Part shown: positions 34,300-45,949 of the stretch, one piece after another | How positions within the stretch are numbered: position 1 is the first letter of the stretch | Layout of the letters: each line of letters opens with the position of its first letter | Assembly (NCBI GenBank): GCA_051530055.1 | Contig: CM121341.1 | Location: 5,642,001 to 5,706,000, forward strand | From: Neoechinorhynchus agilis | Taxonomy: Eukaryota > Acanthocephala | Reading direction: 5' to 3' | DNA length: 64,000 bases | Made by a program: the position numbers and the translations under genes | Notes under the pieces: model-generated | Database searches by the model: none | What the model saw: only the letters and a program-made list of their open reading frames with translations | Told to the model about the DNA's origin: nothing

Positions 34300-36390
34300 C
34301 AAAAAACTCGTAAATCGTTTTTATAAAGGCCGACAAAGAGATCATCCAAGAGAACTGGATTTTATCGATTGTTGTTTTGGGAAATCAGTTTTCATTGGGT
34401 AATATTTCAATGCTCCACGGAGGCCGTAAATTCGTCTTCATTTCCACATAATTTAAGGACACAAATCAAAATTTTGGCTAATAAAAGACTCTCGTAAATC
34501 GTTTTTATAATGTCCGACAAAGAGATCATCCAAGAGAACTGGATTTTATCGATTGTTGTTTTGGGAAATCAGTTTTCATCGGGTAATATTTCAATGCCCC
34601 ACGGAGGCCAAATTCGTCTTCATTTCCACATAATTTAAGGACACAAATCAAAATTTTGGCTAACAAAAAACTTGTAAATCGTTTTATAATGTCCGACAAA
34701 GAGATCATCCAAGAGAACTGGATTTTATCGATTGTTGTTTTAAACTGTTCATCGGGTAATATTTCAATGCCCCACGGAGGCCGCAAATTCGTTTTGATTT
34801 GCACATAATTTAAGGACACAAATCAAAATTTTGGTTAACAAAAAACTCTCGTGATTCGTTTTTATAATGTCCGACAGAGAGATCATCCAAGAGAACTGGA
34901 TTTTATCGATTGTTGTTTTGGGAAATCAATTTTCATCGGGTAATATTTCAATGCGCGACGGGGGCCGCAAATTCGTTTTGATTTGCACATAATTTAAGGA
35001 CACAAATCAAAATTTTGGTTAACAAAAAACTCGTGAATCGTTTTTATAATGTCCGACAAAGAGATCATCCAAGAGAACTGGATTTTATCGATTGTTGTTT
35101 TGGGAAATCAGTTTTCATCGGGTAATATTTCAATGCCCCACGGAGGCCGCAAATTCGTCTTCATTTCCACATAATTTAAGGACGTTCGTTCTCACAAATC
35201 AAAATTTTGGCTAATAAAAGACTTGTAAATCGTATTTATAATGTCCGACAAAGAGATCATCCAAGAAAAGTTCTGGATTTTATCGATTGTTGTTTTGGGA
35301 AATCAGTTTTCATCGGGTAATATTTCAATGCCCCACGGAGGCCGCAAATTCGTCTTCATTTCCACATAATTTAAGGACACAAATCAAAATTTTGGTTAAC
35401 AAAAAACTCTCGTGATTCGTTTTTATAATGTCCGACAGAGAGATCATCCAAGAGAACTGGATTTTATCGATTGTTGTTTTGGGAAATCAATTTTCATCGG
35501 GTAATATTTCAATGCGCGACGGAGGCCGCAAATTCGTTTTGATTTGCACATAATTTAAGGACACAAATCAAAATTTTGGTTAACAAAAAACTCTCGTGAT
35601 TCGTTTTTATAATGTCCGACAGAGAGATCATCCAAGAGAACTGGATTTTATCGATTGTTGTTTTGGGAAATCAATTTTCATCGGGTAATATTTCAATGCG
35701 CGACGGGGGCCGCAAATTCGTTTTGATTTGCACATAATTTAAGGACACAAATCAAAATTTTGGCTAACAAAAAACCATCGTAAATCGTTTTTATAATGTC
35801 CGACAAAGAGAACATCCAAGAAAAGTTCTGGATTTTATCGATTGTTGTTTTGGGAAACCAGGTTCCATCGGGTATTATATCAATGCCCCACGGAGGCCGC
35901 AAATTCGTCTTCATTTCCACATAATTTAAGGACGTTCGTTCTCACAAATCAAAAATTTTGGCTAATAAAAGACTTGTAAATCGTATTTATAATGTCCGAC
36001 AAAGAGATCATCCAAGAAAAGTTCAGGATTTTATCGATTGTTGTTTTGGGAAATCAGTTTTCATTGGGTAATATTTCAATCCTCCACGGAGGCCGCAAAT
36101 TCGTCTTAATTTCCATATTTCCACTGGGTAATATTTCAATGCGCGACGGAGGCCGCAAATTCGTCTTCATTTCCACATAATTTAAGGACGTTCGTTCTCA
36201 CAAATCAAAATTTTGGTTAACAAAAAACTCTCGTGAATCGTTTTTATAAAGGCCGACAAAGAGATCATCCAAGAGAACTGGATTTTATCGATTGCTGTTT
36301 TAGGAAATCAGTTTTCATTGGGTAATATTTCAATGCGCGACGGAGGCCGCCAATTCGTTTTGATTTGCACATAATTTAAGGACTTTGCCT
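34300..36390 (+). repeat. Tandem array repeating a 40-codon ORF
   Basis: About 11 units of 178-196 bp (the last one longer). Nine start with TTTATAATG at 34510, 34689, 34867, 35049, 35241, 35428, 35612, 35796 and 35992. From most of these ATGs an open frame of about 40 codons reads MSDKEIIQENWILSIVVLGN...GGRKFVFIST and stops at TAA. Length changes inside the frame are multiples of three in several units (AAC versus AAGTTC; a 60-nt duplication in unit 35992), while two units have lost the frame. It may be a satellite with a chance frame or a multicopy micro-ORF array. Confidence 0.85.
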
Positions 36391-36859
36391 CAAAAATCCT
36401 CCTTTTTTCGACTAAAGATTGTCTAGAATTGGTTTCGAACTGCTTTTGTTGGTTCCTCCATCTTTTTCAGCATTCAGACGACTTACCTTTTTAAAATGTG
36501 TGATTAAAAGCTGTATCGTATTAGTCGGCGACCACATTGATTCGCACACGTCCCTGGATAATTTTTCTTCAAATACTCCTTTTGAATTTTCTCGTAAAGC
36601 ATTCAACTTGGAAGTTTTTTATGTGAGTTTGGATTCTTAAACGGATTGCTTTCACTATTGTGTTTCGTCTTTTTCTTATATTTGCTCTTCCTACAGCCCG
36701 TTGCTGCCACAAGCAACCGCTAATAGGGTTCCACACTGCGCGACCGAAATACCACGCCGTCGACCAAATACAAGCGTACTAACACCCTCTTTCCTCCGCT
36801 GCCAACAGCACAATTCTGTGTTTCTCAACCTGAGACACGCAGTTTGAGACGATTTCACA

Positions 36860-39751
36860 ATGGAAAACGGCATTTCTCTCAACGGAACGAACGTCGAGGA
36901 GGAATGGGATCCAGAATCAATGTTAGACCCTACATGGGAACGCCAACAAAAAAAGACATTCACTGCATGGTGTAACTCACACCTTCGGAAAGGCCATATC
37001 TCTATTGACGATATTGAGACTGATTTCCGAGACGGCCATCGTTTAATGACACTTCTTGAGGTAATTTCCGGCGAAAACCTCCCTAAACCAGAACGAGGAC
37101 AACTTCGATTTCATCACATTGCTAACGTCAATAAAGCACTGGAGTTCATTCGAGACAAAGGTGTCCGACTTATGGTCGGCGCTGAAGAGATTGTTGATGG
37201 AAATCTTAGGAAACGGATTAGCTATGCTAGGATTATTATCGTGATTGAATAGATAATCCGTTTAGTAAAATGACGCTAGGAATGATATGGACGATCATCC
37301 TGAGATTCGCGATTCAAGACATCTCGGTCGATGAACGATCAGCCAAAGAAGGTCTTTTACTTTGGTGTCAACGAAAAACGGCCAATTATAAGAACGTATG
37401 CGTTCAGAACTTTCACACAAGTTTTCAGGATGGTCTTGCCTTCTGTGCACTTATCCATCGACATCGACCTCATCTCGTTGACTACGATAATCTTTCCAAA
37501 TTGCGTCCTTTGGAGAATCTTAATCTCGCTTTTGATTTAGCCGAAAAATATCTCGATATCCCTCGAATGCTTGATCCTGAGGAGCTAAGCTCAAGCGTCA
37601 GACCGGACGAGAAATCTGTCATGACCTACGTTTCTTGCTACTACCACACATTTACGGAATCTCAGAGAATCGAACATGCAATTTCTTGTATTTCGGAATT
37701 GGTTAATCTTAGTCTTGAAAAGGATCAACAAGTCGCAAAGTGCGAACTGGATGCAAAATCGCTTCTAAAATGGATTTCTTCTAAAACAATTTGGTTAAAT
37801 CAGCAACCGGCCAACTACGACAACTCTTCTAGAAACTCATCAATTGGATTTATGGTCACTAATGACAAGGCACATCCTAGAGAAAATCTTAAGAAGCGTT
37901 TAGCTCAATTCCAGACTTATAGATTGGAGGAGAAGTCAAAGAAGATGAAGGAACTAAGTGAACTTGAGATGAAGGTTAGTGACATAAAAGACGGTTCTCA
38001 GAACCTTATTGACGAAATCAGTCTTGAATGGGACCGAATGGATGAAGCAGAACAAAGTTTTTATAAGTCTCATTTGAACGCGTACATCACCGCTAATGCG
38101 ATCGATAGAGCTACCAATCGATATGAACGAAAGAGGAAAGCATATTTGAAGTGGATCAATGGCAAGTCGGAAATTCATTTGGGCGATATGGACGGTTTGA
38201 GCCTTGAGCGGGTAAAAGAACTCAGGAAACGTTTCGAGGTTCGACTTTGCGAACTCGATTGTCGAAAAGGTTGCTTGGAAGGCATGAGGAATTGTATTGA
38301 TCAGCTAGAACATTTGGAGTATTCACAATTACGACAGTGGGTCTCTTAATTTTAGAGATAGAGATTTCATTTTGTCGTGTTCTATGAATCATTTGTCTCC
38401 AATTCGAATACATTAAGTCCTACAATGTTGTAGCTCTGAAATTCATACGCGTTTCCTAGGGAAATCTGATTCTCAATTTCTTATAATATCGAGGGTTTTT
38501 TTTTCAAATAATTTTTTTTAAATATACCGAGCCCTGCAAGAGCCATTGTTTTTAAATTCATATCAGATGGAATTGTCCTCGTTTGAAATGTCTTTGTCTG
38601 AAGATCGCGAATCGACGCTTTTTGCTTTAAATGGACTCAAAGAAAGAGAGAAACTATGGGAGGAGCAAGACAAACGTTGGCGGACATACAGCAGCGTATA
38701 TCACCAAATCATGGCTTTTCTCGATGATGCCGAAGCAGAATTGGAGGGCGATCTGGAATCAAGTATTGGTGACTTTTATGATATCGACTTCAGCAATGCA
38801 AAGAAGCTCTACGACAGTGCTTGTGAATTACAGAACTTGATTACGACCTGTGCCTTGAACGTGGAACCTAATCCATATTTAGGAGACGAAGGACATGGCG
38901 ACCTAACAAGGCGATGGATCCGAATCAGCGACGAATTATGTGGAGAATTAAAACAAAAACGAAGGCGGCTAATGGAGGCAGAGGAATCCGTCGAACTACT
39001 TGGTAATCACGTCAAGCGAATGGCTCAGTCTTTCACCGAATGGATCGAGACTCAAATCCGTGATATCACTGACGTTAGTACGATGAGTTATCTACGCCAA
39101 AACGAAGGTCTTGATCGAATCAAACACGTTGAAAACGAGTACGCTCGTTTTATGCATAAATCTGCAAGCCTCCCAAAAATGTTTGATCATTCGGTAATTG
39201 ACCGATCCCGGCGGGCATGGTACAGGTTTTGTCAGTTGGTAGATGAGTCTCTCAATCGAGCTGCACTCGAAAATGGGAATGGTAAGGTTAACGGAAACAC
39301 CGAGGACGATTATCAGGATATTTATTCGACTTTTAAGCACTTTGATCGGCATAATATGAACAGTTTGGACATGAAGGAGTTTAGAGCTTGTTTAATTGCA
39401 TTAGGATTTGCGATCGATGACCAGGAAGATGGTTTGTTGGAGCGTGTAAAACGAGACGAGGTAGGTCGAGTGACCTTCGATGCATTTTCGGACTTTGTTA
39501 GAAAAGAGGTTGGACTCAATGAGTCCGATGAATTCGGGAAAGTCACACAGAGCTTTCGCGTTTTGGCTGGTGGTGCTCAATCGATTTCGGTTGAGCAACT
39601 TAGAAACCACATAAAAGATGATCGGGTCTTCGAGTATTGCAGGTCCCATATGAGACCTCAAAACTGCTCAGAAGATTCAGTCTCGTTTGATTATGAGACT
39701 TTCTGTTATGGTCTTGTAAACGCTAATCGTCGACGGCGTTTGTGTGACTGA
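36860..39751 (+). CDS. Alpha-actinin
   Basis: Exons 36860-37209, 37266-38340 and 38567-39751 give 869 aa, close to the usual 890-ish. Order: N-terminal calponin-homology pair ([12 protein letters not shown].....[36 protein letters not shown]), a divergent spectrin-repeat rod, and C-terminal EF-hand domain ([17 protein letters not shown]) that ends without an obvious PDZ-binding tail. It crosslinks antiparallel F-actin. The EF loops lack several calcium ligands, so regulation by calcium is doubtful. The 56-nt intron 1 falls inside the normally unbroken [13 protein letters not shown] and has GA...AG ends with inverted repeats; intron 2 (226 nt) is GT-AG. The rod is far more divergent than the CH domains. 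Confidence 0.93.
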
Positions 39752-39975
39752 CTGTTCCTTAACATGAATGGTCCAAACTGCAGGAAATAAAGTTGTGCGC
39801 AAACATTGTAGTGGACTCGAGTTTCTCACCAATGGATTTTATTGACTTTTTGGAGCATCCTTGTGCTTTGGCTCACATTCGCTCTACACAAAACCCCATC
39901 TATTTTGAGACACAAATAGAAAGCACATTCAGTTTACTTGAACACCTCATGAACTTGGGCGACTTACAAGATCGC

Positions 39976-41454
39976 TTACTTTTTGCGACTTTTCTTAACC
40001 TTCGATCCCTTTTTCCTGGCTTTACCTTCTTGGTGCTTTTTACTCCTTTTTTTCTTGTGCTTTGTCTTCTTCGCAGCACTTTTATCATCCTTGTCTTTCT
40101 TCATTGCAATATCGCGTTCTGTCTTTTCAGTTTCGCTTTCACTTGCATCCATAGTCTCAGGAACATTCTTATCTCTATTTGACTCTGGCTTTTTGGCGAC
40201 CTTTGCTTTGAGATCAGCTTCATCCCGAATCTCATTCGATTCTTGTTCAGAATCCGATTCGCTCTTTTCTTTGTCATAACTCGAATTATCTTCCAGTCGC
40301 TCTTTATCGCCAATCTTCAAACTTTTTTTATCATTCGACTGCTCTACTTTACCATTTTGAGCTGTAATTATCTCTTTTTTGTTGGATTCTCTTTTACTTC
40401 GTGACTTTGTTTTATCGGGCCGATCAGCTAAATTCTCCTTTTTCATTGCTTTTTTCCCATTTCTTACTTTTCCATTCTTTTTCGATTGTTTTTCAGCATT
40501 TTGCTCTTCACTCGTGATCGATTCGGTTTCCGTATCATCAGGTTGTTTCCTCTCATCTTTCTTACTTTCTAGAGCTCCTTTTTCCTCAATGCCATCGCAA
40601 GCAATCACCTCAAGATTATCTTTTAGTTCCGCATTATCATGAGATGGACGTTGTGTGTCGACCTTTTCCTTTCCAATACCAAGTTCATTGGGACCTTTTG
40701 CCATCGTTTTAAGGAAAAATTCACAGGTAGCATTTACGTCCGCATCGTACCTAATCCATCGATCTCTCATTGATCTTTCAGTTAACACTTCTACTTTCTC
40801 CAATACATCAGCTATTGCGCTCATCGTGTCTATAATCGGTGGAGCCAACAAAATCGTATCTTTCACTAGTGTCGATTGATTTACAAAATTGGTCATCAAT
40901 TTCGACATGGTACAAATCCTTTGATAGACAAAAAGAATTATAACAAACTCTCTTTGATCAATTCTTTTAATAACGCGTTCATTTTCTATCGCATCTTCAA
41001 ATCGATTCACATCCTTTTCTAACTTCGACAATCGTGCTTTCAACTCGTAGCTCACCTTAACAATCGCTTCTGGATTCTTAAATCTACAGATAGCCAATTT
41101 AGCAAATGTAGCACGAGCTCGTACGCACGAACGTTCAACCAATCTCCTGAGCATTAGTAAGTCAAATTTCACACCAAAACCGAAATGACATTGAGGCAAA
41201 TTTTCCACGACCTTAAATCCCAACCCGATTTCCGCACTCATTTTCGACCATCGTTGCCTTAATCTTACAATATCCATTATGGACACGCAGAAGTCAAGAA
41301 CCTTCTTCGACACGTCAATCACACAAAGGACAAGCTCCTGGGGATGGTGGGTACATGCCATCTCCGGTTTCTTGACTTTGGATACCAAAACCCGTTTCAA
41401 TGACTCTGTAGCCATGGAAACAGGTGCCGCTTTTTCGACGTGAAAATCGGCCAA
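39976..41454 (-). CDS. Lysine/glutamate-rich unknown protein
   Basis: Single exon, 492 aa, convergent with alpha-actinin. Residues 1-250 are mixed helical sequence (LRRLVERSCVRARATFAKLA; MSAIADVLEKVEVLTERSM) without a domain I know. Residues 260-492 are a highly charged Lys/Glu/Ser/Asp tail rich in KK and EE and ending KKGSKVKKSRKK, which suggests nuclear or nucleolar location. Possible relatives are chromatin or ribosome-biogenesis factors, but I cannot place it. Confidence 0.65.
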   Translation of the reverse strand: MADFHVEKAAPVSMATESLKRVLVSKVKKPEMACTHHPQELVLCVIDVSKKVLDFCVSIMDIVRLRQRWSKMSAEIGLGFKVVENLPQCHFGFGVKFDLLMLRRLVERSCVRARATFAKLAICRFKNPEAIVKVSYELKARLSKLEKDVNRFEDAIENERVIKRIDQREFVIILFVYQRICTMSKLMTNFVNQSTLVKDTILLAPPIIDTMSAIADVLEKVEVLTERSMRDRWIRYDADVNATCEFFLKTMAKGPNELGIGKEKVDTQRPSHDNAELKDNLEVIACDGIEEKGALESKKDERKQPDDTETESITSEEQNAEKQSKKNGKVRNGKKAMKKENLADRPDKTKSRSKRESNKKEIITAQNGKVEQSNDKKSLKIGDKERLEDNSSYDKEKSESDSEQESNEIRDEADLKAKVAKKPESNRDKNVPETMDASESETEKTERDIAMKKDKDDKSAAKKTKHKKKRSKKHQEGKARKKGSKVKKSRKK

Positions 41455-41825
41455 ATTGTTTCTTATGGAAACTATTGAGATATTTCGAAACAGGAAACCG
41501 CTCTAATCCGATCGATCAGGCAAAAAAAGAGGGGGGGAAAACTCGAACTTAATAATCCAACGGATACATCATCAGACAACCTTGGTTTAAGAAATCCGAA
41601 ACCTCCTTGATTTCTGTGTCGATCCCAAAGAATGAGCAAGTCCTTGGCCGCTACCAAATAGTCCCGTGGCTTAATCCGGACCGGTCCTTTAGTCTCCGTT
41701 CGCCACTAAAGCCCTAGATTGCTCAATTTCTGCGACATGCAAGCGCGGTGCGGGGACAGCTTATAAATCCACGGAGCCCCAAAACGATAGCCAGACACAA
41801 TCGCCAAAGCCTACTGAATACTCTA
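41455..41825. other. Spacer
   Basis: No supported gene; the region is probably the promoter side of the minus-strand gene starting at 41454. Confidence 0.4.
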
Positions 41826-41933
41826 ATACGTAGGACCCTCGAAATCGAATTCCATCTCTCCTCAGGGCGGTTTAATCAGGTGGGAAAGAGGTCGCTCTGA
41901 GGAACTTCTCCTGTCGGAATACGATTGATTCGT
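41826..41933 (+). repeat. Dispersed 105-bp repeat, copy 1
   Basis: AATACGTAGGACCCTCGAAA through GTCGGAATACGATTGATT is repeated at 50799-50907 with only two or three base changes. No inverted ends or coding content are seen. The family is unknown. Confidence 0.85.
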
Positions 41934-42179
41934 ATCGCTGTAATCTTCTTATAAACTCTCTATTTGTTTGTTAGTTAACAAAAATTGGACCCATTTGCCC
42001 GTTTGGGTCCGCTTTGTGATATTTAGAATACAACGGAAAAATAGGAGGACCCGTTTGGATCCTCTTAAGCGTTCAAGTTCAGAGTTGTTCAAAAAAGAAA
42101 AGCGTATCCGTTAAGATGGGAATATCCAGTCGGGAACGGTTCGTTCGGGTTCGATTGAGAATATCCAGTTGGGGAATTG

Positions 42180-42800
42180 GTGTTTATTGCTTCCGGGAGC
42201 GCTTGTAAGGTTGGATCTTTCCTCAGAATCATTTCAGATTAGGATATCCGAGAGACGATTGGGCGATGTGGAAAAAGGAGCGGAGGTATAGGAAGGTGCG
42301 AGGGAGAATGAAACGAATTAGGATTACGAGTGTTGTGCTCATGAGAAAAGGGGCCAATTATGGAAACATTAAATGTTTTTTATGAAACATTTCAAGACGA
42401 CGGATTTGAGATTTGGAAAGGTTGCAAAAGACGGGATAACCGTAGATGAGGACGGGTAAAATAAAGCAGAAGTAAAATTTGTAGAGATCGGGTGAAGGGA
42501 CTCGAAAATGTCGGAGGCGTTTGAGGAGATAAATTTTAAAAGTGCTGTGCTTGAGGGAGATGAGGTTTCTCGTAGGATGTAATTTAGAAGCTCTGGGGAT
42601 GATGTGGGGTTGCGGAAGAGAGAAGGGATCATTTCGAAGCATTTAGAGAAATTGAGATCGAGTTTGTGATTGGTGCAGAAATCTTTTATGTGTGTGATTT
42701 CGTTAGAGGTTAAGGAAAGGGAGAGGTGGGGTGGTGATTGGGCGATGAGATCATCGGCGTATGAGAAGAGTTTAGAGTGGGAGGAGAGAGGTTTTAAAGT
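42180..42800 (-). mobile_element. LINE fragment, minus strand
   Basis: The minus strand reads the canonical SYADDLIAQSPPHLS box near 42780-42740, then HNTFKIYLLK-type thumb sequence (here HSTFKIYLLKRLRHFRVP), LIYGYPVFCNLSKSQIRRLE and the 3' tail shared with 29.2-29.4 kb. Internal sequence is missing relative to the copy at 26.9-27.5 kb, so it is 5'-truncated and internally deleted. Confidence 0.8.
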
Positions 42801-43292
42801 TGGTGAAATCTATACAATTGATGCCATCGGACCCAGCATCGCATAATTTTTAATCAAGGTCGCGAGCCAACATTTTTTCATCGGAGAATCATCGATTCAA
42901 AAAAGGAATGCTGTAGGATAAAGACGTTTCTCCTTCGTTCTTATTTCGGAACTTTAAAAAATTATGGTATAATTTTCATTTCTAAATACGAGTCGTCCTA
43001 GAGGTCACTTTATTCGATGACCCTAAAGGTGTTTGAAGATCGAATTATTCATATAGGTTGTTTTTTGGCGTAGAAATTGATCAAAAGGCGTACAAGAATG
43101 TGCCGAAACCAATCGAAGATTTTTAAAATCATCATTTAATTTCTCTACGCCAGAAAACGACCCTTAAGGTACACAAAAGCGCGTAAAAATAGTAGATGAA
43201 ATTATCAATATAGTGATTAGGAATCATCGATTGAAATGAGGTCTGCAAACTGACTATTAGATTTTTCCGCACGCATACCGAAAGCACAGATT
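42801..43292. other. Spacer at 3' side of myosin light chain
   Basis: No supported gene. It contains the probable 3' UTR of the light-chain gene. Confidence 0.4.
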
Positions 43293-43892
43293 TCAGTCTT
43301 CATCTCTTCGTCCATGTTTCAGAATCTTTGTGAATTCACGATAATCGATCTTTCCATCTTTAATTGGGGCTTCTCTTAGGAGATCATCAGCTTCTTCTTC
43401 TGTGTAGCGATCACCGAGAGTGATCAAAAACTCTCTTAATTCATTAGCATCGACGTACCCTTGAGACGGACACTTTTAAGAAAATTCAATAGATGTAGAA
43501 GACAAACCAGTTGAGTTGGAGTCGAAGCACGCAAACGCATTAGCGATCACTTCCTCAGGATCGGTTCCCATTAGTTTCTCACCGAATAAAGTAAGAAACA
43601 TAGTGAAGTTTATGTCGTTCGGGGCCTCGTCCACCATTTTAGCAATATCTTCTTCGGGCATCACTTTGCCTAAAAAAAGAATTGTAATTTGCGTTGCCAC
43701 TAATTCCATCATCAAACCAAGGGATGCGAAAATCTCTTTTAAATCATCGATGGTGATGAAACCATCATGATCACCATCAATTATGTTGAAAGCTTCTTTG
43801 AACTCTTGGATTTGAGCTTGGTCGAACATCGAGAACACATTCGAAGTAGCTCGCTGAGACCGTTTCATCGCGCGATTGCGTTTGGGTGGCAT
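43293..43892 (-). CDS. Non-muscle myosin II regulatory light chain
   Basis: Exons 43892-43718, 43669-43508 and 43459-43293 encode 167 aa. The N-terminus has the phosphorylation motif [20 protein letters not shown], with the Thr-Ser pair phosphorylated by MLCK/ROCK in relatives. EF-hand 1 ([12 protein letters not shown]) is complete, [14 protein letters not shown] is the family signature, and the protein ends [10 protein letters not shown]. It regulates actomyosin contraction (sqh/mlc-4 class). Both introns are 48 nt, GT-AG. The first contains no stop in frame, so retention would insert 16 residues. The ATG follows TTTCAGA, a possible trans-splice acceptor. Confidence 0.95.
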
Positions 43893-44057
43893 TCTGAAAT
43901 GACCGAATGGAAGAGGTCCGTTTTCCGAATGGATATCGCTCGAGAATGATATAGAAATTCAAAAATAGTGACTTTGGTCAGTCTTGCAAACAAAAAACCA
44001 ATTAGTGTAAAGATGCTATATGCATAGATTATTTTTGAAGATTGAACTGTTCGTTTT

Positions 44058-44905
44058 TTATATAGCGTAGAGAAATTGAAATAAATCTCCGATTGGTTTC
44101 GGAGGCACACAATCTTTTAAGGCCTTCGTTTGATGAAGGTTTCTTCGCCAGTTTATTAAAGACGCATTCACAGTTGAATAAAACTTGGAAAGTAACCTTG
44201 ATCAAACGAAAGCCGTCCTAAAAAATCGGAGATTTTAAAACCAAAATCATTTTAATTTCTCTAAGCGCCATATAAAACAACTTGTAATTTTATTTAGTAT
44301 TTCGTCCTCTGGGTGGGATTTCTTAAGAAATGAGGACGGAATACTAAATAAAATTATTGGTTGTTTTATATGGCGCTTAGAGAACTTAAAATGATTTCGG
44401 TTTTAAAATCTCCGATTTTTTAGGACGGCTTTCGTTTGATCAAGGTTACTTCCCAAGTTTTATTCAACTGTGAATGCGTCTTTAATAAACTTGCGAAGAA
44501 ACCTTGATCAAACGAAGGCCTTACAAGATTGTGTGCCTCCGAAACCAATCGGAGATTTTAAAACCAAAATCATTTTAATTTCTCTACGCGCCATATAAAA
44601 CAACCTGTAATTTTATATGGCACATAGAGAACTTAAAATGATTTTGGTTTTAAAATCTCAGATTGGTTTCGGAGGCACACAATCTTTTAAGGCCTTCGTT
44701 TGATCAATTTTTCTTCGCATGTTTATTAAAGACGCATTCACAGTTGAATAAAACTTGCGAAATAAATCTTGATCAAACGAAGCACTTAGAAGGCTTCCGA
44801 AACCAATCGGAGATTTTAAAACCAAAATCATTTCAATTTCTCTAAGCGCCATATAAAACAACCTGTAATTTTATTTAGTATTCCGTCCTTCGCGTAGGAT
44901 TTCTT
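44058..44905. repeat. Compound foldback element
   Basis: Long inverted repeats fold about axes near 44310 and 44613. AGCGCCATATAAAACAAC, GGAGATTTTAAAACCAAAAT, CTTGATCAAACGAA and AAAGACGCATTCACAGTTGA recur in both orientations, with arms of about 240 bp around the first axis. A partial copy is at 33400-33490. No coding potential is seen; it appears to be a foldback/MITE-like element in a nested or palindromically duplicated state. Confidence 0.85.
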
Positions 44906-45320
44906 CAGAATTGAGTTTATCCACAATTCTGCAGAAATCTCACGTAGAGGACTAATAACATTATTTTTATTTCGTACAAAAAACCAATTAAAAGCACTAC
45001 ATTTTAAATCTTATAAAGACGATGGCGGCGAAGAAGGAAAGTAAAGAAGTTTAGTCGGCAATCACAGTAAAAGATTCAGCGGAATAAAATCTCGTAAATT
45101 TGGTTGCGGTGAGTTTTAAGCAATTTTTTGTGCAAAAACGGCGAGGACGATCAGAACGTTTTTGTCCTCCGGATAAGTCCATCCGATTTTAAAAGACGTT
45201 TTACAAATCGGAATTGTTCCAGATTAATGGGTGTAACTATTGATTATTTCAATTTGAAACAACGATTACTACAAAATGATAAAAAATACATCATCGATCC
45301 GCAAGGAAAACATCGAATTG
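44906..45320. other. Flank of unidentified gene
   Basis: ATG-led MAAKKESKEV at 45020 stops quickly. An open frame on the plus strand (45128-45478) overlaps the better-supported minus-strand gene. The direction here is uncertain. Confidence 0.3.
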
Positions 45321-45322
45321 GT

Positions 45323-45715
45323 TCAAATGGTCAACAAATATCTCAATTGGACGCCTTCTTTCGGTGGAACCAGGAGCTCCTTTTCCTGTCCTCCTCTCCT
45401 CAATTCATCCTGAAGAAATCCGACGAAACGGCCGAAATATTGAGAACAATAAATCAATATCTTTTCTTGCTCACGTAGTGACTGAGAAACCTGAGTGAAT
45501 TTGGGTTCCGTTTCCTCGTTCAATTCGAGCTGCAGAACTTCAAAAAAAAGAAGTTGAATAGATTCTCGATTGATTTCTCTCTTCTTTTTTTGAAATCATT
45601 CACAAAAGTGGATGCTCCAGTTTTCTCAGTTTTGCCGCAATCTTTGTATAGCAGCGCGAGGAAACCTTCGACACTTTGGAGAGCTCGTACATCCACGTCG
45701 CAAACAAAAGAAGAT
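45323..45715 (-). CDS. Unidentified two-exon gene (partial)
   Basis: On the minus strand exon 45715-45604 (SSFVCDVDVRALQSVEGFLA...KTGASTF) ends at GTGAATG and joins in phase 0 to exon 45529-~45330 (LELNEETEPKFTQVSQSL...ILIYCSQYFGRFVGFLQDE...) after TTCTGCAG; the intron is 74 nt. Helical, mixed-charge protein sequence with no family that I recognise. Both ends are missing; a 5' exon may begin at ATG near 45824 (MKSEM). A plus-strand frame covers the same bases, but the clean splice supports the minus strand. Confidence 0.4.
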
Positions 45716-45949
45716 CTTTAAGGTACGCACTAGGAGTGCAGTGTGAATTGTGAGTATTTTGACGTAGAACATTCTAAAACGAACAAACTATACAAAAAGA
45801 GATACACTCATTTCGGACTTCATTTTGTAGGTTTAACCAACGCGACTTAACAGTCCAATGCTGCGCTGAAACTCTTATAAATTTTATCCGGTTTTTATCC
45901 GTGTGGCTACGGATCTGTCGGACAACTTTTAGTGCAAACCCTGAACTGG

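Noticed and set aside
45128-45478. Plus-strand 116-codon frame
   Set aside because: Overlaps a minus-strand exon pair with a clean in-phase GT-AG splice; the minus strand is preferred, though not proven.
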